NCBI RefSeq assembly: GCF_965227725.1
Contig: NZ_CBDDGH010000001.1
Coordinates: 744,001-808,000 of the forward strand
From: Shimia sp965227725
GTDB lineage: Bacteria; Pseudomonadota; Alphaproteobacteria; Rhodobacterales; Rhodobacteraceae
Length of the DNA stretch: 64,000 nucleotides
Direction: 5' to 3'
Shown here: in pieces, positions 15,873-23,277 of the stretch
Layout: every line of letters begins with the position of its first letter
Position numbering within the stretch: the stretch's first letter is position 1
The notes under the pieces: model-generated
What the model was told of the DNA's origin: nothing
Database searches by the model: none
The model's input: only the letters and a program-made list of their open reading frames with translations
Made by a program: the position numbers and the translations under genes

Positions 15873-18800
15873 ATGCCGATAAATTTTGAAAAACCGACCG
15901 CACAAACGGATTGGAAAAACGCAACCTTCGCTGCTGCGCAAATCACGATAAAAGCGTTCGGCATTACTGACCCCGCATCTGCAGCGAAAACGGCAGTGTC
16001 ACTCTACCCCATTATTGAGAAGTTTAATGAAGCTATAGCAGGGATTGAAACTCGAACCCCTGAAAACTTGGCCTACAAATGGCTTTCCCTCACTCTAGCT
16101 GAGGCGACAGCGCAAATTCTCAACCGCCTTCGAAGAGAAACAATATTACAAGCCTCCACGCTAGACGGCGCGACGCGCACATTTCTCGAAAAAGCGATGG
16201 ATATCCGCCCTGCGGCTAAGTTTGACACGTTAGCCATAGAAAGCCCGGCCTCGCATGACGCATTCGAACCGGCTAAATCTGCACTGGGCGATTTAATTTC
16301 TAGCGTAACATCTTGGACAGAATGGGATTCCAAAAAATGGCAAGTCGCGTTTGACGAGTGTATTGCGCAAGCCTCGCAGAAAATTTTTGCCACTTGCCAC
16401 GACGATCTATCGGGCATCATCAACACTGTATCGGGGCCAGCCAGCGCCGCGCTGCATAAAGAAATCGCATGGGCGCGGCACTATGAATGGATCAACAAAC
16501 TCTTCCAACTGGATCCAGTTTTCTCACCAGACGGCAAAGTCGAAACGCCTCTAAGCGAGCTCTACATTCGCCAGCGCTGCTACTGGCATGAAGAATACGA
16601 AGTGGAATCCAAAGACAGCCGCGACATAAAAAAAAGATGGCGGGCATACTTGGGTGACCTGCACGAAGTCATAGAAGAATGGCTAAGTAACTCCAAAAAA
16701 CAGCCAATTCATGTCATCACTGGCGGCCCCGGGTCCGGGAAATCATCCTTTGCCAAGGCATTAGCGTCAGAAACAGCAGAACGTGGCCGCCACCGCGTTC
16801 TCTTCGTAGAGCTGCAACGCATGGCGCTCAGTAAGGATCTTTACCGCGATATCGAAGGGTATTTCAAAAAGCGCCATCGGCCTACCGGAAATATTGGTTC
16901 ACCGGGGTTTGACGCCAACCCGTTGGATTGGGCCAAGACCGACAATCGACCAGTTTTGATCGTCTTCGACGGCTTGGATGAAATCACTCAAGATAGCGAA
17001 CATGCCAAGGAGATTGCGCGCGATTTTATCCTCAACGTTCACCGTCTGCTGAACGAGCAAAATACGGACGGCGGTCAACTTCGCGCCGTTATTTTAGGAC
17101 GGAATGCCGCCTGTCAGAACGGCCTTGATGCTGCAGGTTTACCACTAGAAACGATGCTGAATGTGGCCCCCATCCGTAAACTAGACCAAGATGACCTTTT
17201 ACCCGCCACACGCAGCCATGAAGACGGCAATAATGTTGATTTCGTTGAACTACCAGAATCGCTCATAGCGGATCAAAGGCCTGACTACTGGGACAAGTGG
17301 CAGCGCAGCCAAGGTTTGCAACAGCCAGAAGTTCCGAATGCGATCACAGCTGCTGAACTATCCGATCTGAATGTAGAACCCCTGCTATTACACCTGCTTA
17401 TCCTATCAGACTTCTGCGGGGATCGCTGGAAAGAGGCCTCGCAAAATCGCAATCTTGTTTACTACGACATCCTAACGCAGATCCACACCCGTAATAAGAA
17501 AGAAGACAAGGCGGGAAAACAACTTTGCCAGAGACAGTTCTTCTTATTAATGGAATGCCTTGGCCTTACCGCGTGGCATGGCAACCTGCGTACTGGAGAT
17601 GAAAAAACATTCATGTCTATTCGCGATATTCATGCTCTAACACTTAAAAGAGAGCTAAAAAACTTCGCGCAAGCTGACCTGGATAGCATGGTCTTGCAGA
17701 CTCACGCCCGCAAGGTTGATGGGGCAGAGCCGGGTTTTGAGTTTATTCATAAATCATTTGGGGAATATCTGGCTGCACGAGCATTAGTCAACATCGCTCA
17801 GCGCACCGTGCGGCGAATGAACAATAGCGATGATCCCATTGATGAAGAAACCGCCACACAGGAATGGGTTAAACTGGTGGGGACTGCTGAGTTAACACCT
17901 GAGATTTTGAAATTCCTGAAAGATGAAGTGAAACAGGAGCAAGATTCGGCAAGTCTACAGGCAACGAAATCGGCGCTTGAGACACTTCTGGTTTGGGTTG
18001 ACACAAACGGGATGCCCGTTGGCGCAGAGGTGTCAGGCAGCTTCAGAACAAAAGAAAATGTGCAAAGATGTGCCGAAACTGCCTTATTTGCCGTCGCATT
18101 TTCCGTGACACAGCAATTGGGCCGAGCTTCAGAAACGACCGAACGCCTGCAAATCGCTTGGGATGACAAATCATACGGTCCCATTCGCATGCTTCATCGC
18201 CTGCAGGCCACAACTGAAGGTATAGCCAAACAGATATTAGGCAAACTGAACCTCGCAAAGGCGAAATTGACTTACGCAAACCTGCACAACAGTGACCTCT
18301 CCGGGGCGGACCTTAGCGGGGCGAACCTTAGAGGGGCGGACCTTAGCAAGGCGAACCTTAGCAGGGCGAACCTTAGCAGGGCGATCCTTAGAAGGGCGTA
18401 CCTTATCATGGCGCACCTTAGAGGGGCGGACCTTAGAGGGGCGGACCTTATCAGGGCGGACCTTATAGAAGCGGACCTTAGGGGGGCGGACCTTAGAGGG
18501 GCGAAGCTTATAGAGGCGGACCTTAGCAGGGCGGACCTTAGAGGGGCGGACCTTAGAGGGGCGGACCTTAGCGGGGCGGACCTTAGCAGGGCGAACCTTA
18601 GCAGGGCGAACCTTGGAGGGGCGTACCTTATCAAGGCGGAACTTAGCGGGGCGGAGCTTCAATCTGCTGATCTGGCGGATTGCACATTAGCGCTCATATC
18701 CGCCAGATCAGCAGATTTTACCAAGACTGATCATCTTGATCCAAACACTGTCAAATCATTCTTTGGTGTGCGATCTGGTAATGGGAAAACCCTTTTACCA

Positions 18801-18941
18801 GCCCATTGTGATTATCCAGAATTTTGGCACGTTGCTGATGACGGTGAAACAGAGAACTGGGAACAGCATCAAAGATACGAGACGGCGTACAGAGGATGGC
18901 GCGCCAAACAAGCTTTGTATCGCCCTACCACCGCTGCATAA
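15873..18941 (+). CDS. STAND (NACHT-like) NTPase with C-terminal pentapeptide repeats
   Basis: A 1022-residue protein, the only intact large gene of the island. Residues 1-280 are mostly helical with no domain I recognise. The NTPase core follows: Walker A 'ITGGPGSGKSSFAKAL' (about 280-295) and Walker B 'VLIVFDGLDEITQ' (about 360-373), whose DGLDE form is typical of NACHT-type STAND ATPases. The winged-helix part carries 'FEFIHKSFGEYLAARAL' (about 620). From about 798 to 936 there are about 27 A(D/N)LxG-type pentapeptides, which fold as a right-handed beta-helix and would act as the sensor or binding arm. STAND proteins of this build are known antiphage and cell-suicide switches; that role is inferred. 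The ATG at 15873 is used; a TTG precedes it directly. Codon use is AT-richer than neighbours, consistent with transfer. Confidence 0.88.
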   Translation: MPINFEKPTAQTDWKNATFAAAQITIKAFGITDPASAAKTAVSLYPIIEKFNEAIAGIETRTPENLAYKWLSLTLAEATAQILNRLRRETILQASTLDGATRTFLEKAMDIRPAAKFDTLAIESPASHDAFEPAKSALGDLISSVTSWTEWDSKKWQVAFDECIAQASQKIFATCHDDLSGIINTVSGPASAALHKEIAWARHYEWINKLFQLDPVFSPDGKVETPLSELYIRQRCYWHEEYEVESKDSRDIKKRWRAYLGDLHEVIEEWLSNSKKQPIHVITGGPGSGKSSFAKALASETAERGRHRVLFVELQRMALSKDLYRDIEGYFKKRHRPTGNIGSPGFDANPLDWAKTDNRPVLIVFDGLDEITQDSEHAKEIARDFILNVHRLLNEQNTDGGQLRAVILGRNAACQNGLDAAGLPLETMLNVAPIRKLDQDDLLPATRSHEDGNNVDFVELPESLIADQRPDYWDKWQRSQGLQQPEVPNAITAAELSDLNVEPLLLHLLILSDFCGDRWKEASQNRNLVYYDILTQIHTRNKKEDKAGKQLCQRQFFLLMECLGLTAWHGNLRTGDEKTFMSIRDIHALTLKRELKNFAQADLDSMVLQTHARKVDGAEPGFEFIHKSFGEYLAARALVNIAQRTVRRMNNSDDPIDEETATQEWVKLVGTAELTPEILKFLKDEVKQEQDSASLQATKSALETLLVWVDTNGMPVGAEVSGSFRTKENVQRCAETALFAVAFSVTQQLGRASETTERLQIAWDDKSYGPIRMLHRLQATTEGIAKQILGKLNLAKAKLTYANLHNSDLSGADLSGANLRGADLSKANLSRANLSRAILRRAYLIMAHLRGADLRGADLIRADLIEADLRGADLRGAKLIEADLSRADLRGADLRGADLSGADLSRANLSRANLGGAYLIKAELSGAELQSADLADCTLALISARSADFTKTDHLDPNTVKSFFGVRSGNGKTLLPAHCDYPEFWHVADDGETENWEQHQRYETAYRGWRAKQALYRPTTAA
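18290..18658 (+). repeat. 15-bp tandem repeats encoding pentapeptides
   Basis: Roughly 24 tandem copies of a 15-base unit close to GCGGACCTTAGAGGG within the STAND gene. Units differ at few positions (GGG/AGG, GAC/AAC, AGA/AGC), so similarity at DNA level is far higher than the protein fold requires. This points to recent expansion by slippage or recombination. The repeat also leaves long open frames on the minus strand, which are artefacts. Confidence 0.9.
18661..18717. repeat. Perfect 20-bp inverted repeat inside the STAND gene
   Basis: The left arm 18661-18680 (AATCTGCTGATCTGGCGGAT) and right arm 18698-18717 are exact reverse complements, separated by 17 bases. The right arm is followed by TTTA. 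It sits in coding sequence directly after the pentapeptide repeats, encoding 'SADLADC' and 'ISARSADF'. A stem of this length in an mRNA would be very stable. Confidence 0.95.
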
Positions 18942-19008
18942 ACATGGCACCGCCCGAACCTTATCTAGGCCTTCGCGCGGTGCAGGCCTGCGCCTATGTA
19001 ACGTAACC

Positions 19009-20110
19009 TTATGCAACCTCATCCTCTGCCCCGCGCACAAAGACATAGCGTTCTTTTACGTCTTGCAGTTGCTTGCCTGCACGTTCTCAGTTGGCCTCTG
19101 CAGCCTCGCTCGTGCGCTCTGCAAAGGCTTTGAGGGTGGTGGGCAATTCCTCACGCTTCCACCCCTCAATCGCGGCCATAGCAATGCAGGTGCTTGTCAC
19201 CTGTTTCAGCAGGCTTGCGGTGTGTGCTTCGCGGCGAACCTCTTTCATAGGGTTGGGATCGGCACCGCTGCGCATTTCGATCAGGTCGTCATTCATCTCG
19301 GCATGGACCACATCCCAGAGAGAATGGTTCGGCCAGCGGGCGCGGTCGCTGTCGTTTGGGTCTGGTTCTGTGTAGCGGATACGCTCACCCGGCGAACGAC
19401 ACAGATCCCTGAACTGGTCAAAGAACTGCCCCGACGCGAGGATGCTCCATCGGTCCTTAAGCAGCGCTTTGCCTGCGCGAAACTCCACCCGCCAAACTTA
19501 GTTCTGCGCGGCTTGTTCATTTGCAGGCATCAACGGTCCGGCGATGTGGCCCCTGTGTAACGTATAGGGGGCGTTTGTGTTCCCCACACCAGTCTGTAGC
19601 GTATGGTTCCAGATGTCCTACCAATGCCGTTTTACATGCGCGATGACTTCGGCGCGCTTGTTGTAAATTATGACCTGCCGGTTGGTGATGCTGCCAGACG
19701 TGACCGACGACATCCGACCGGATTTTCCATGCACTGCCACATCCTCAAAGGCGATGTGATCGCGGCGTCCGGCGGCGCTTGGGCGATCAGGTTGTTTGGT
19801 TCCAGCACCAGATTATTGACCAGCACATCGACGCAGAAATCCGCGGGTGAGATGCTGACATCGTCTGGCCCATATTGGACACCAAAGGCGGCTATTATAC
19901 GCTCTGCGTGAGCCTTGACCGCGCCTAGCCCCCCTTTGTGAGCGAGCTGCAATCCCCACAGACATCAATTTCAAGCCGTTGCAGCCCTTACCACACGACT
20001 CGCCAGGTCATGCTCATAGTGAAGCCCGACGGTGAGCTCGGCATTTACGTCCAATTGGTCTTTGAGGCAGAACAAACTCCCTTTTCTTGTTTGACTGCGA
20101 AGTCAAAAAG
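19009..20110 (-). pseudogene. Degraded plasmid-type replication-initiation protein gene
   Basis: Fragments in several minus-strand frames read in the same order as a Rep protein of the Rep_trans-like type. From about 19930 downward: 'GPDDVSISPADFCVDVLV', then after a frameshift near 19730 'SGRMSSVTSGSITNRQVI' and 'IYNKRAEVIAHVKRHW', an in-frame TAG where a second Trp is expected, 'DIWNHTL', a TAA near 19500, 'VWRVEFRAGKALLKDRW', 'NDSDRARWPNHSLWD' and 'EVRREAHTASLLKQ', a TGA at 19087, and finally 'LQDVKERYVFV' with a last TAA at 19009. The 133-codon open piece at 19087-19488 is thus a remnant rather than a gene. Family assignment is from memory of similar alphaproteobacterial plasmid proteins. 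The 5' end is uncertain. It shows the island descends from a replicon. Confidence 0.65.
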
Positions 20111-20114
20111 ACCA

Positions 20115-20275
20115 AAAATCAGGTATTTGGTATGGGGCTTATATAAGAGAAATCGACGGTGCACCGGGTGAGGCCGGGGGGTCGGGGTCGCCTGCCGGAC
20201 GGGGCGCTGAGGGGCGAACGCCCCCTAGGTAGGGCGGCGCTCTATGATGTAAAATCAGGGGGTTAGCTGTGGTTC
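20115..20275. other. Spacer between rep remnant and hairpin
   Basis: No gene is visible. The stretch holds a GC-rich segment and a short complementary pair (GGGGCG near 20210 and CGCCCC near 20219). Just inside the rep remnant, around 20094-20108, TTTGACT and AGTCAAA form a small stem. It could have been the regulatory or origin region of the former replicon, but no function can be shown. Confidence 0.3.
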
Positions 20276-20297
20276 ATCCAGCAATCGCTGGATTTTC
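20276..20297 (+). terminator. Hairpin ATCCAGC–GCTGGAT followed by TTTT
   Basis: Seven-base arms around AATC, followed by T residues on the plus strand. A related stem with ATCCAGCA/TGCTGGAT arms is found at 21472-21488, and a half copy (ATCCAGCA) at about 15162. It may be a terminator or a repeated recombination-related site of the island. Confidence 0.45.
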
Positions 20298-20304
20298 GCG
20301 CTTT

Positions 20305-20475
20305 TTAGCTGTCCATCGCCCGAAGCTCCGCCTCTAGCGCGGCGCGTGACATTTCCTTGACGGGCTGTGTGCTGTCGAGCGCTTCGCGTTGGTTGCGCCC
20401 CAGCAATTGCTGCATTTCTGCCAGTGTGCGGGCCGCTTGTGATTTTGCGGCTGTGAGCGCGTCTGAGTCTTGCAT
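20305..20475 (-). CDS. Small hypothetical protein or C-terminal gene remnant (56 residues)
   Basis: An open frame of 56 codons beginning MQDSDALTAAKSQ and ending 'ALEAELRAMDS'. Its composition (Ala, Glu, Gln, Leu-rich, amphipathic helix) is protein-like and unlike random sequence. The open frame continues a few codons upstream of the ATG and then meets stops, so it may be the end of a larger lost gene, for instance a mobilisation protein. No good ribosome site is seen. Function unknown. Confidence 0.3.
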   Translation of the reverse strand: MQDSDALTAAKSQAARTLAEMQQLLGRNQREALDSTQPVKEMSRAALEAELRAMDS

Positions 20476-20703
20476 GACGGCATGCTGCGGCTTCCGCCGT
20501 GAATATGGAAGCTGTCTAGACTATCACTAGACGGTCGACTGTCTACGGCACCTCGCATCAGTCTGGCCTCTGTTTGCCAGTTGTCCTTTGAGGCTAAGGT
20601 TCTGGCAGTAAACGGCAAGGAAGCCGGATGCCCGGGGCGTGCTGAACTGTTTAGAGTGCGAAGGGAATGGCGCTAGCTTCTAGCCCAGAAACTACCCAAA
20701 TAG

Positions 20704-20883
20704 CCGCTGTCGCCAATTGCTGACTGCCGCCTCTATGCCGTCGCTTCATCGTTCACCGACCTCAAGCATGACGCGGCGCATATCGTGCGGTGTGCCGACG
20801 GCGGAGATATGCGGGGCGAGCACCGCGATCACGGCACGTGGCAAGCCGCCGTCGGCAAGGCGAAAGCCCACAACCTTGGCTAA
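20704..20883 (+). pseudogene. 3' fragment of an unidentified gene
   Basis: Sixty codons open from a TAG at 20701 to the TAA at 20881-20883, without a start codon. The translation looks like genuine protein: 'DCRLYAVASSFTDLKHDAA', 'HIVRCADGGDMRGEHRDHG' and 'TWQAAVGKAKAHNLG'. It is probably the C-terminal end of a gene lost during decay of the island. I do not recognise the family. Confidence 0.4.
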
Positions 20884-21565
20884 GTTATTTTGGGTCCAAA
20901 ACTCCTGACACACAGCACAGGGGCGCTAGGAGGACTAGCGTCCCTATATTTATACTATATACTCTTTTATTATATATTTCGTTAGACACACTAATTGAGT
21001 TAGCGAAAACAAGCACTTAACCCCGCCTTACGGGGTCCATTTTCAGAAAAACCAGTAAGACAAACAGTCTAGCGTCTAGCGACGCTGGACGGCGACTAAC
21101 GGGCGCGGACTCAAAGTGTGGGGTTTCGGAGCATAGACGTTAGACAGTACCGCGTGGTTTGTCTTGGCTGTCTAGGCAGGGCCTTGGCAGGGCCTTGGCC
21201 GGGTAGCGCCGCCCCTAGCGGTGGGGCGGCACGTGTTTTTCGGGGGGTTAAACCGCGTTCGCGAGGGCGGTCATGGCCTCGGCTTCCCGAGCGCAAATGC
21301 AAAAACGCGTGCTGAGAACTCAAGCAATACACATTGTCGTCTCCCTTGTTGGACGAAGTGATAAGCAAAAAGACCGCTGAAGTGGGGTTTGGATGGCTGC
21401 TGGTTTCTCGTCCTAGACCACGGACAACACGCGAACACGGAGGGGTGCCGCGAAACGTTAATCCAGCAATTATCCAGCATTGCTGGATTTTCGGGATTCT
21501 GAAAAATTTGCGATGAACAAGTTTTTTTGATTCAAGCCCCTGTATCCTAACGCTATATCCAAGGC
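20884..21565. other. Island right non-coding stretch with hairpins
   Basis: No gene is visible. An AT-rich tract lies at 20945-20985. A terminator-like CCCCGC/GGGG hairpin is near 21019-21035. An 11-bp direct repeat GGCAGGGCCTT occurs twice in a row (21175-21196), and an eight-base-pair hairpin GCCGCCCC/GGGGCGGC (21208-21230) is followed by a T run. A second ATCCAGCA/TGCTGGAT stem is at 21472-21488. The repeat and hairpin group could be a remnant origin, which is speculation. The promoter for tRNA-Arg must lie in the last 60 bases. Confidence 0.4.
21472..21491 (+). repeat. Island hairpin ATCCAGCA–TGCTGGAT
   Basis: Perfect eight-base arms around one central T, preceded by another ATCCAGCAAT at 21461-21470 and followed by TTTC. 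It is related to the hairpin at 20276-20297, so the motif recurs within the island. Confidence 0.6.
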
Positions 21566-21609
21566 ACGGCCCCGTGGCTCAACTGGATAGAGCAGCCCCC
21601 TCCTAAGGG
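21566..21609 (+). repeat. Right 44-bp direct repeat (island boundary)
   Basis: Identical to 14970-15013 and overlaps the first half of the intact tRNA-Arg gene. It is the right edge of the island. Confidence 0.9.
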
Positions 21610-21644
21610 GCAGGTTGCAGGTTCGAATCCTGCCGGGGTCGCCA
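21568..21644 (+). tRNA. tRNA-Arg (anticodon CCU)
   Basis: A 77-base cloverleaf with acceptor arms GGCCCCG and CGGGGTC (one G·U pair), D arm GGCTCAACTGG, anticodon loop CTCCTAA with CCT, T arm GGTTCGAATCC and an encoded CCA. Its 5' half is part of the island's repeat; the sequence upstream differs from that before the truncated copy at 14970. Confidence 0.95.
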
Positions 21645-21683
21645 CTCTCACCCGCCACATACACATCAACGAGCTCCTTCAGG

Positions 21684-21717
21684 CACAAAAAAGCCCCTGC
21701 CGGGGAAGGCAGGGGCT
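21684..21717 (-). terminator. Terminator of the YHS-domain gene
   Basis: Ten-base stem AGCCCCTGCC/GGCAGGGGCT; on the minus strand it is followed by a run of six T. It lies about 30 bases after the YHS gene stop. Confidence 0.85.
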
Positions 21718-21744
21718 CGGGGGGAAGACGGAAGTCGTCAGGGG

Positions 21745-22215
21745 TTATTGAAGGGCTTCCGGTGCTTTGTCAGCGATGTCAGTCCAGTTGGTGTCTGCGC
21801 GCTCGATGAAGCCAGGGACGTCTTCTTCCCAGCGCACCTGAATGTCTTGGGACAGGTTCAGGAACAGTTCGCCGTCAACGATTTTCCAGTACTCTGGGTC
21901 ACCGTCAAATTTGAAGCCCATGGCCGCCCCAAAGGCGCAGTAGCCGCCGTACTGAGGCAGGTAGGCTTCTGGATCTGCTTCAAAAGCAGCTTTGTGCTCT
22001 TCGTTCGCGAAGCGGTAAGTCGCGTCGTTGTAGATGGAAGAGATGCGGTAGTCGCCTTTGGTTGGCTCACCTTGGGTGAAATATGCAACCGGGTCGTAGC
22101 CCTGCAGCGCCAGGCCGGTGGAGCTTGCGTTCAATTCAACGCCTGCGGCGATGGAAGACGTTGCGAGAGCAACAGACAGAGCTGCGCCGGTGACCAGTGT
22201 CTTGAAGATTTGCAT
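21745..22215 (-). CDS. Exported YHS-domain protein
   Basis: A 156-residue protein with a Sec signal peptide (MQIFKTLVTGAALSVALATS, cleavage near residue 24). The YHS domain covers about residues 34-100: 'LALQGYDPVAYFTQGEPTKG', 'YRFANEEHKAAFEADPEAYL', then 'PQYGGYCAFGAAMG'. YHS domains are small and often metal-associated, and one cysteine lies in 'GGYCAFG'. Exported YHS proteins of this type are common in alphaproteobacteria without a defined role. The gene is divergent from the TetR regulator, which probably controls it through the palindrome between them. Confidence 0.88.
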   Translation of the reverse strand: MQIFKTLVTGAALSVALATSSIAAGVELNASSTGLALQGYDPVAYFTQGEPTKGDYRISSIYNDATYRFANEEHKAAFEADPEAYLPQYGGYCAFGAAMGFKFDGDPEYWKIVDGELFLNLSQDIQVRWEEDVPGFIERADTNWTDIADKAPEALQ

Positions 22216-22246
22216 TTGGAAACTCCTTAGCGTTTTGGATCTCGTT

Positions 22247-22264
22247 AGGAACTGCTTGGTTCCT
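22247..22264. promoter_or_regulatory. Operator-like palindrome between YHS and tetR genes
   Basis: AGGAAC and GTTCCT arms are separated by six bases. GGGAACC occurs again about 30 bases on, at 22285-22291. The position between two divergent start codons fits a TetR-family operator, but binding is inferred. Confidence 0.5.
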
Positions 22265-22351
22265 TATGGGGAATGATGTAACATTGGGAACCGAATGGTA
22301 CAAATCACATCGATGTGAGCACGCAGACACATTTGGAAAGACGAGAGGCAA

Positions 22352-22912
22352 ATGGCGAGACCTAGGGAATTTGACATCGACCAAGCGATGGATGGTGCCA
22401 TGGAGATATTCTGGCGCCAGGGCTACAAAGCGACCAACCTGCCAGACTTGCTTGCCGCGATGGGACTAACCCGCGGCAGCTTCTACAAGGCGTTTGAGGA
22501 TAAAGAGAGCGTCTATCAGGCGGCACTGGAACGCTATGATCAGACGGTCGTAACCACCACACTCGGCATCCTGCGTGGATGCGAAGAGAGCTCCGCCACA
22601 GACTGCCTGATGCCGATGTTCACTCCCTCTGACAAATCGAGCTTTGGCTGTTTTATCTGCAACGCCATGGTCGAGGTTGCCCCCGAAAACCCCGATGTCG
22701 CCCGCAAGACTCAGGAGATGGCAGACCGACTCCGCGGTGGTATCTTGTCAGTTCTGGAAGCCAAGGGTGTGGGCCAAACCGCAGCTTACAGAGAAGAGCT
22801 GGCAGATGTGATCCTGCATCTCTATTTCGGGTTTCAATCTATCGGCAAATCCGGCTCTTCCCGACAAGACTGGCGCGGCCGACTGCAACACCTTCTGGAA
22901 GAGGGGGAGTGA
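22352..22912 (+). CDS. TetR/AcrR-family transcriptional regulator
   Basis: A 186-residue regulator. The N-terminal helix-turn-helix spans about residues 8-52: 'DIDQAMDGAMEIFWRQGYKA', then 'NLPDLLAAMGLTRGSFYKAF' and 'DKESVYQAAL'. The C-terminal ligand domain has two cysteines close together in 'SSFGCFICNAMVEVAPENP', a pattern seen in the AcrR/RutR-like subgroup that starts MARPREFD. The ATG at 22352 follows GAGAGGCAA. It probably represses itself and the divergent YHS gene. Confidence 0.88.
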   Translation: MARPREFDIDQAMDGAMEIFWRQGYKATNLPDLLAAMGLTRGSFYKAFEDKESVYQAALERYDQTVVTTTLGILRGCEESSATDCLMPMFTPSDKSSFGCFICNAMVEVAPENPDVARKTQEMADRLRGGILSVLEAKGVGQTAAYREELADVILHLYFGFQSIGKSGSSRQDWRGRLQHLLEEGE

Positions 22913-23277
22913 GCCGCGGGAGTGAGAGCCGCTTGGCGCCTCTTTTGATGGTCAGAGCGGAGTTCAGTAGCCCAAGCACGAGGCAACAGTGACGCTCGGT
23001 GTGCCCCTGTGGTAATGTCTTGGGATGATGTTCAACACTGACAGTTAGGGAACTCCTTCCAAGCGCACTCTGTACTATGCCCTTAGCAATGTTACCCAAA
23101 GGCACGCGGCGCGTCGTCAGAGCAATGGCTTTCGACTGAGCCTCTGCAGTCAAACCGGCAGCCATATGATCGGAAAGTCTCTCTAGTCGGCGTTTCGGGG
23201 GAACCCGACGCAGGACCTCTCGGCCACTCAGCCTAAATCCTGCGCACAATCACAGATTGCCCTACCAAAATTGTGCA
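22913..23277. other. Gap between tetR and the exported hypothetical gene
   Basis: No gene is supported. A 136-codon minus frame (22839-23249) overlaps the end of tetR and reads 'RRVPPKRRLERLSDHMAAGL', which is protein-like in places. It has no ribosome site and no recognised family, so it may be an old gene remnant. Confidence 0.35.

Larger units (their letters stand above)
14970..21609. mobile_element. Genomic island at tRNA-Arg(CCU), plasmid-derived, integrase not visible
   Basis: About 6.6 kb lie between two copies of the tRNA 5' half. Inside, base composition is clearly richer in A/T than in flanking genes. The contents are a large STAND NTPase gene, a broken plasmid-type replication-initiation gene, smaller gene scraps and several hairpins. 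No integrase, transposase or relaxase reading frame is intact. The intact tRNA is at the right edge, so its 5' half and upstream promoter now come from the island copy. Best read as an integrated, decayed plasmid or mobilisable element retained for its NTPase gene. Confidence 0.75.

Noticed and set aside
18290..18658. Possible CRISPR array
   Set aside because: Units are contiguous 15-mers without spacers and are in frame with a protein-coding gene.
18237..18662. A minus-strand frame of repeated KVRPAKVRPS units
   Set aside because: Reverse reading of the 15-bp pentapeptide repeats; periodic DNA keeps all frames open.
19087..19488. The 133-codon frame taken as an intact gene
   Set aside because: Sequence before it and after its stop continues the same protein family in broken frames, so it is part of a pseudogene.
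22839..23249. A 136-codon minus frame between tetR and the exported hypothetical gene
   Set aside because: Overlaps the end of tetR, lacks a ribosome site and a family; at most a remnant.
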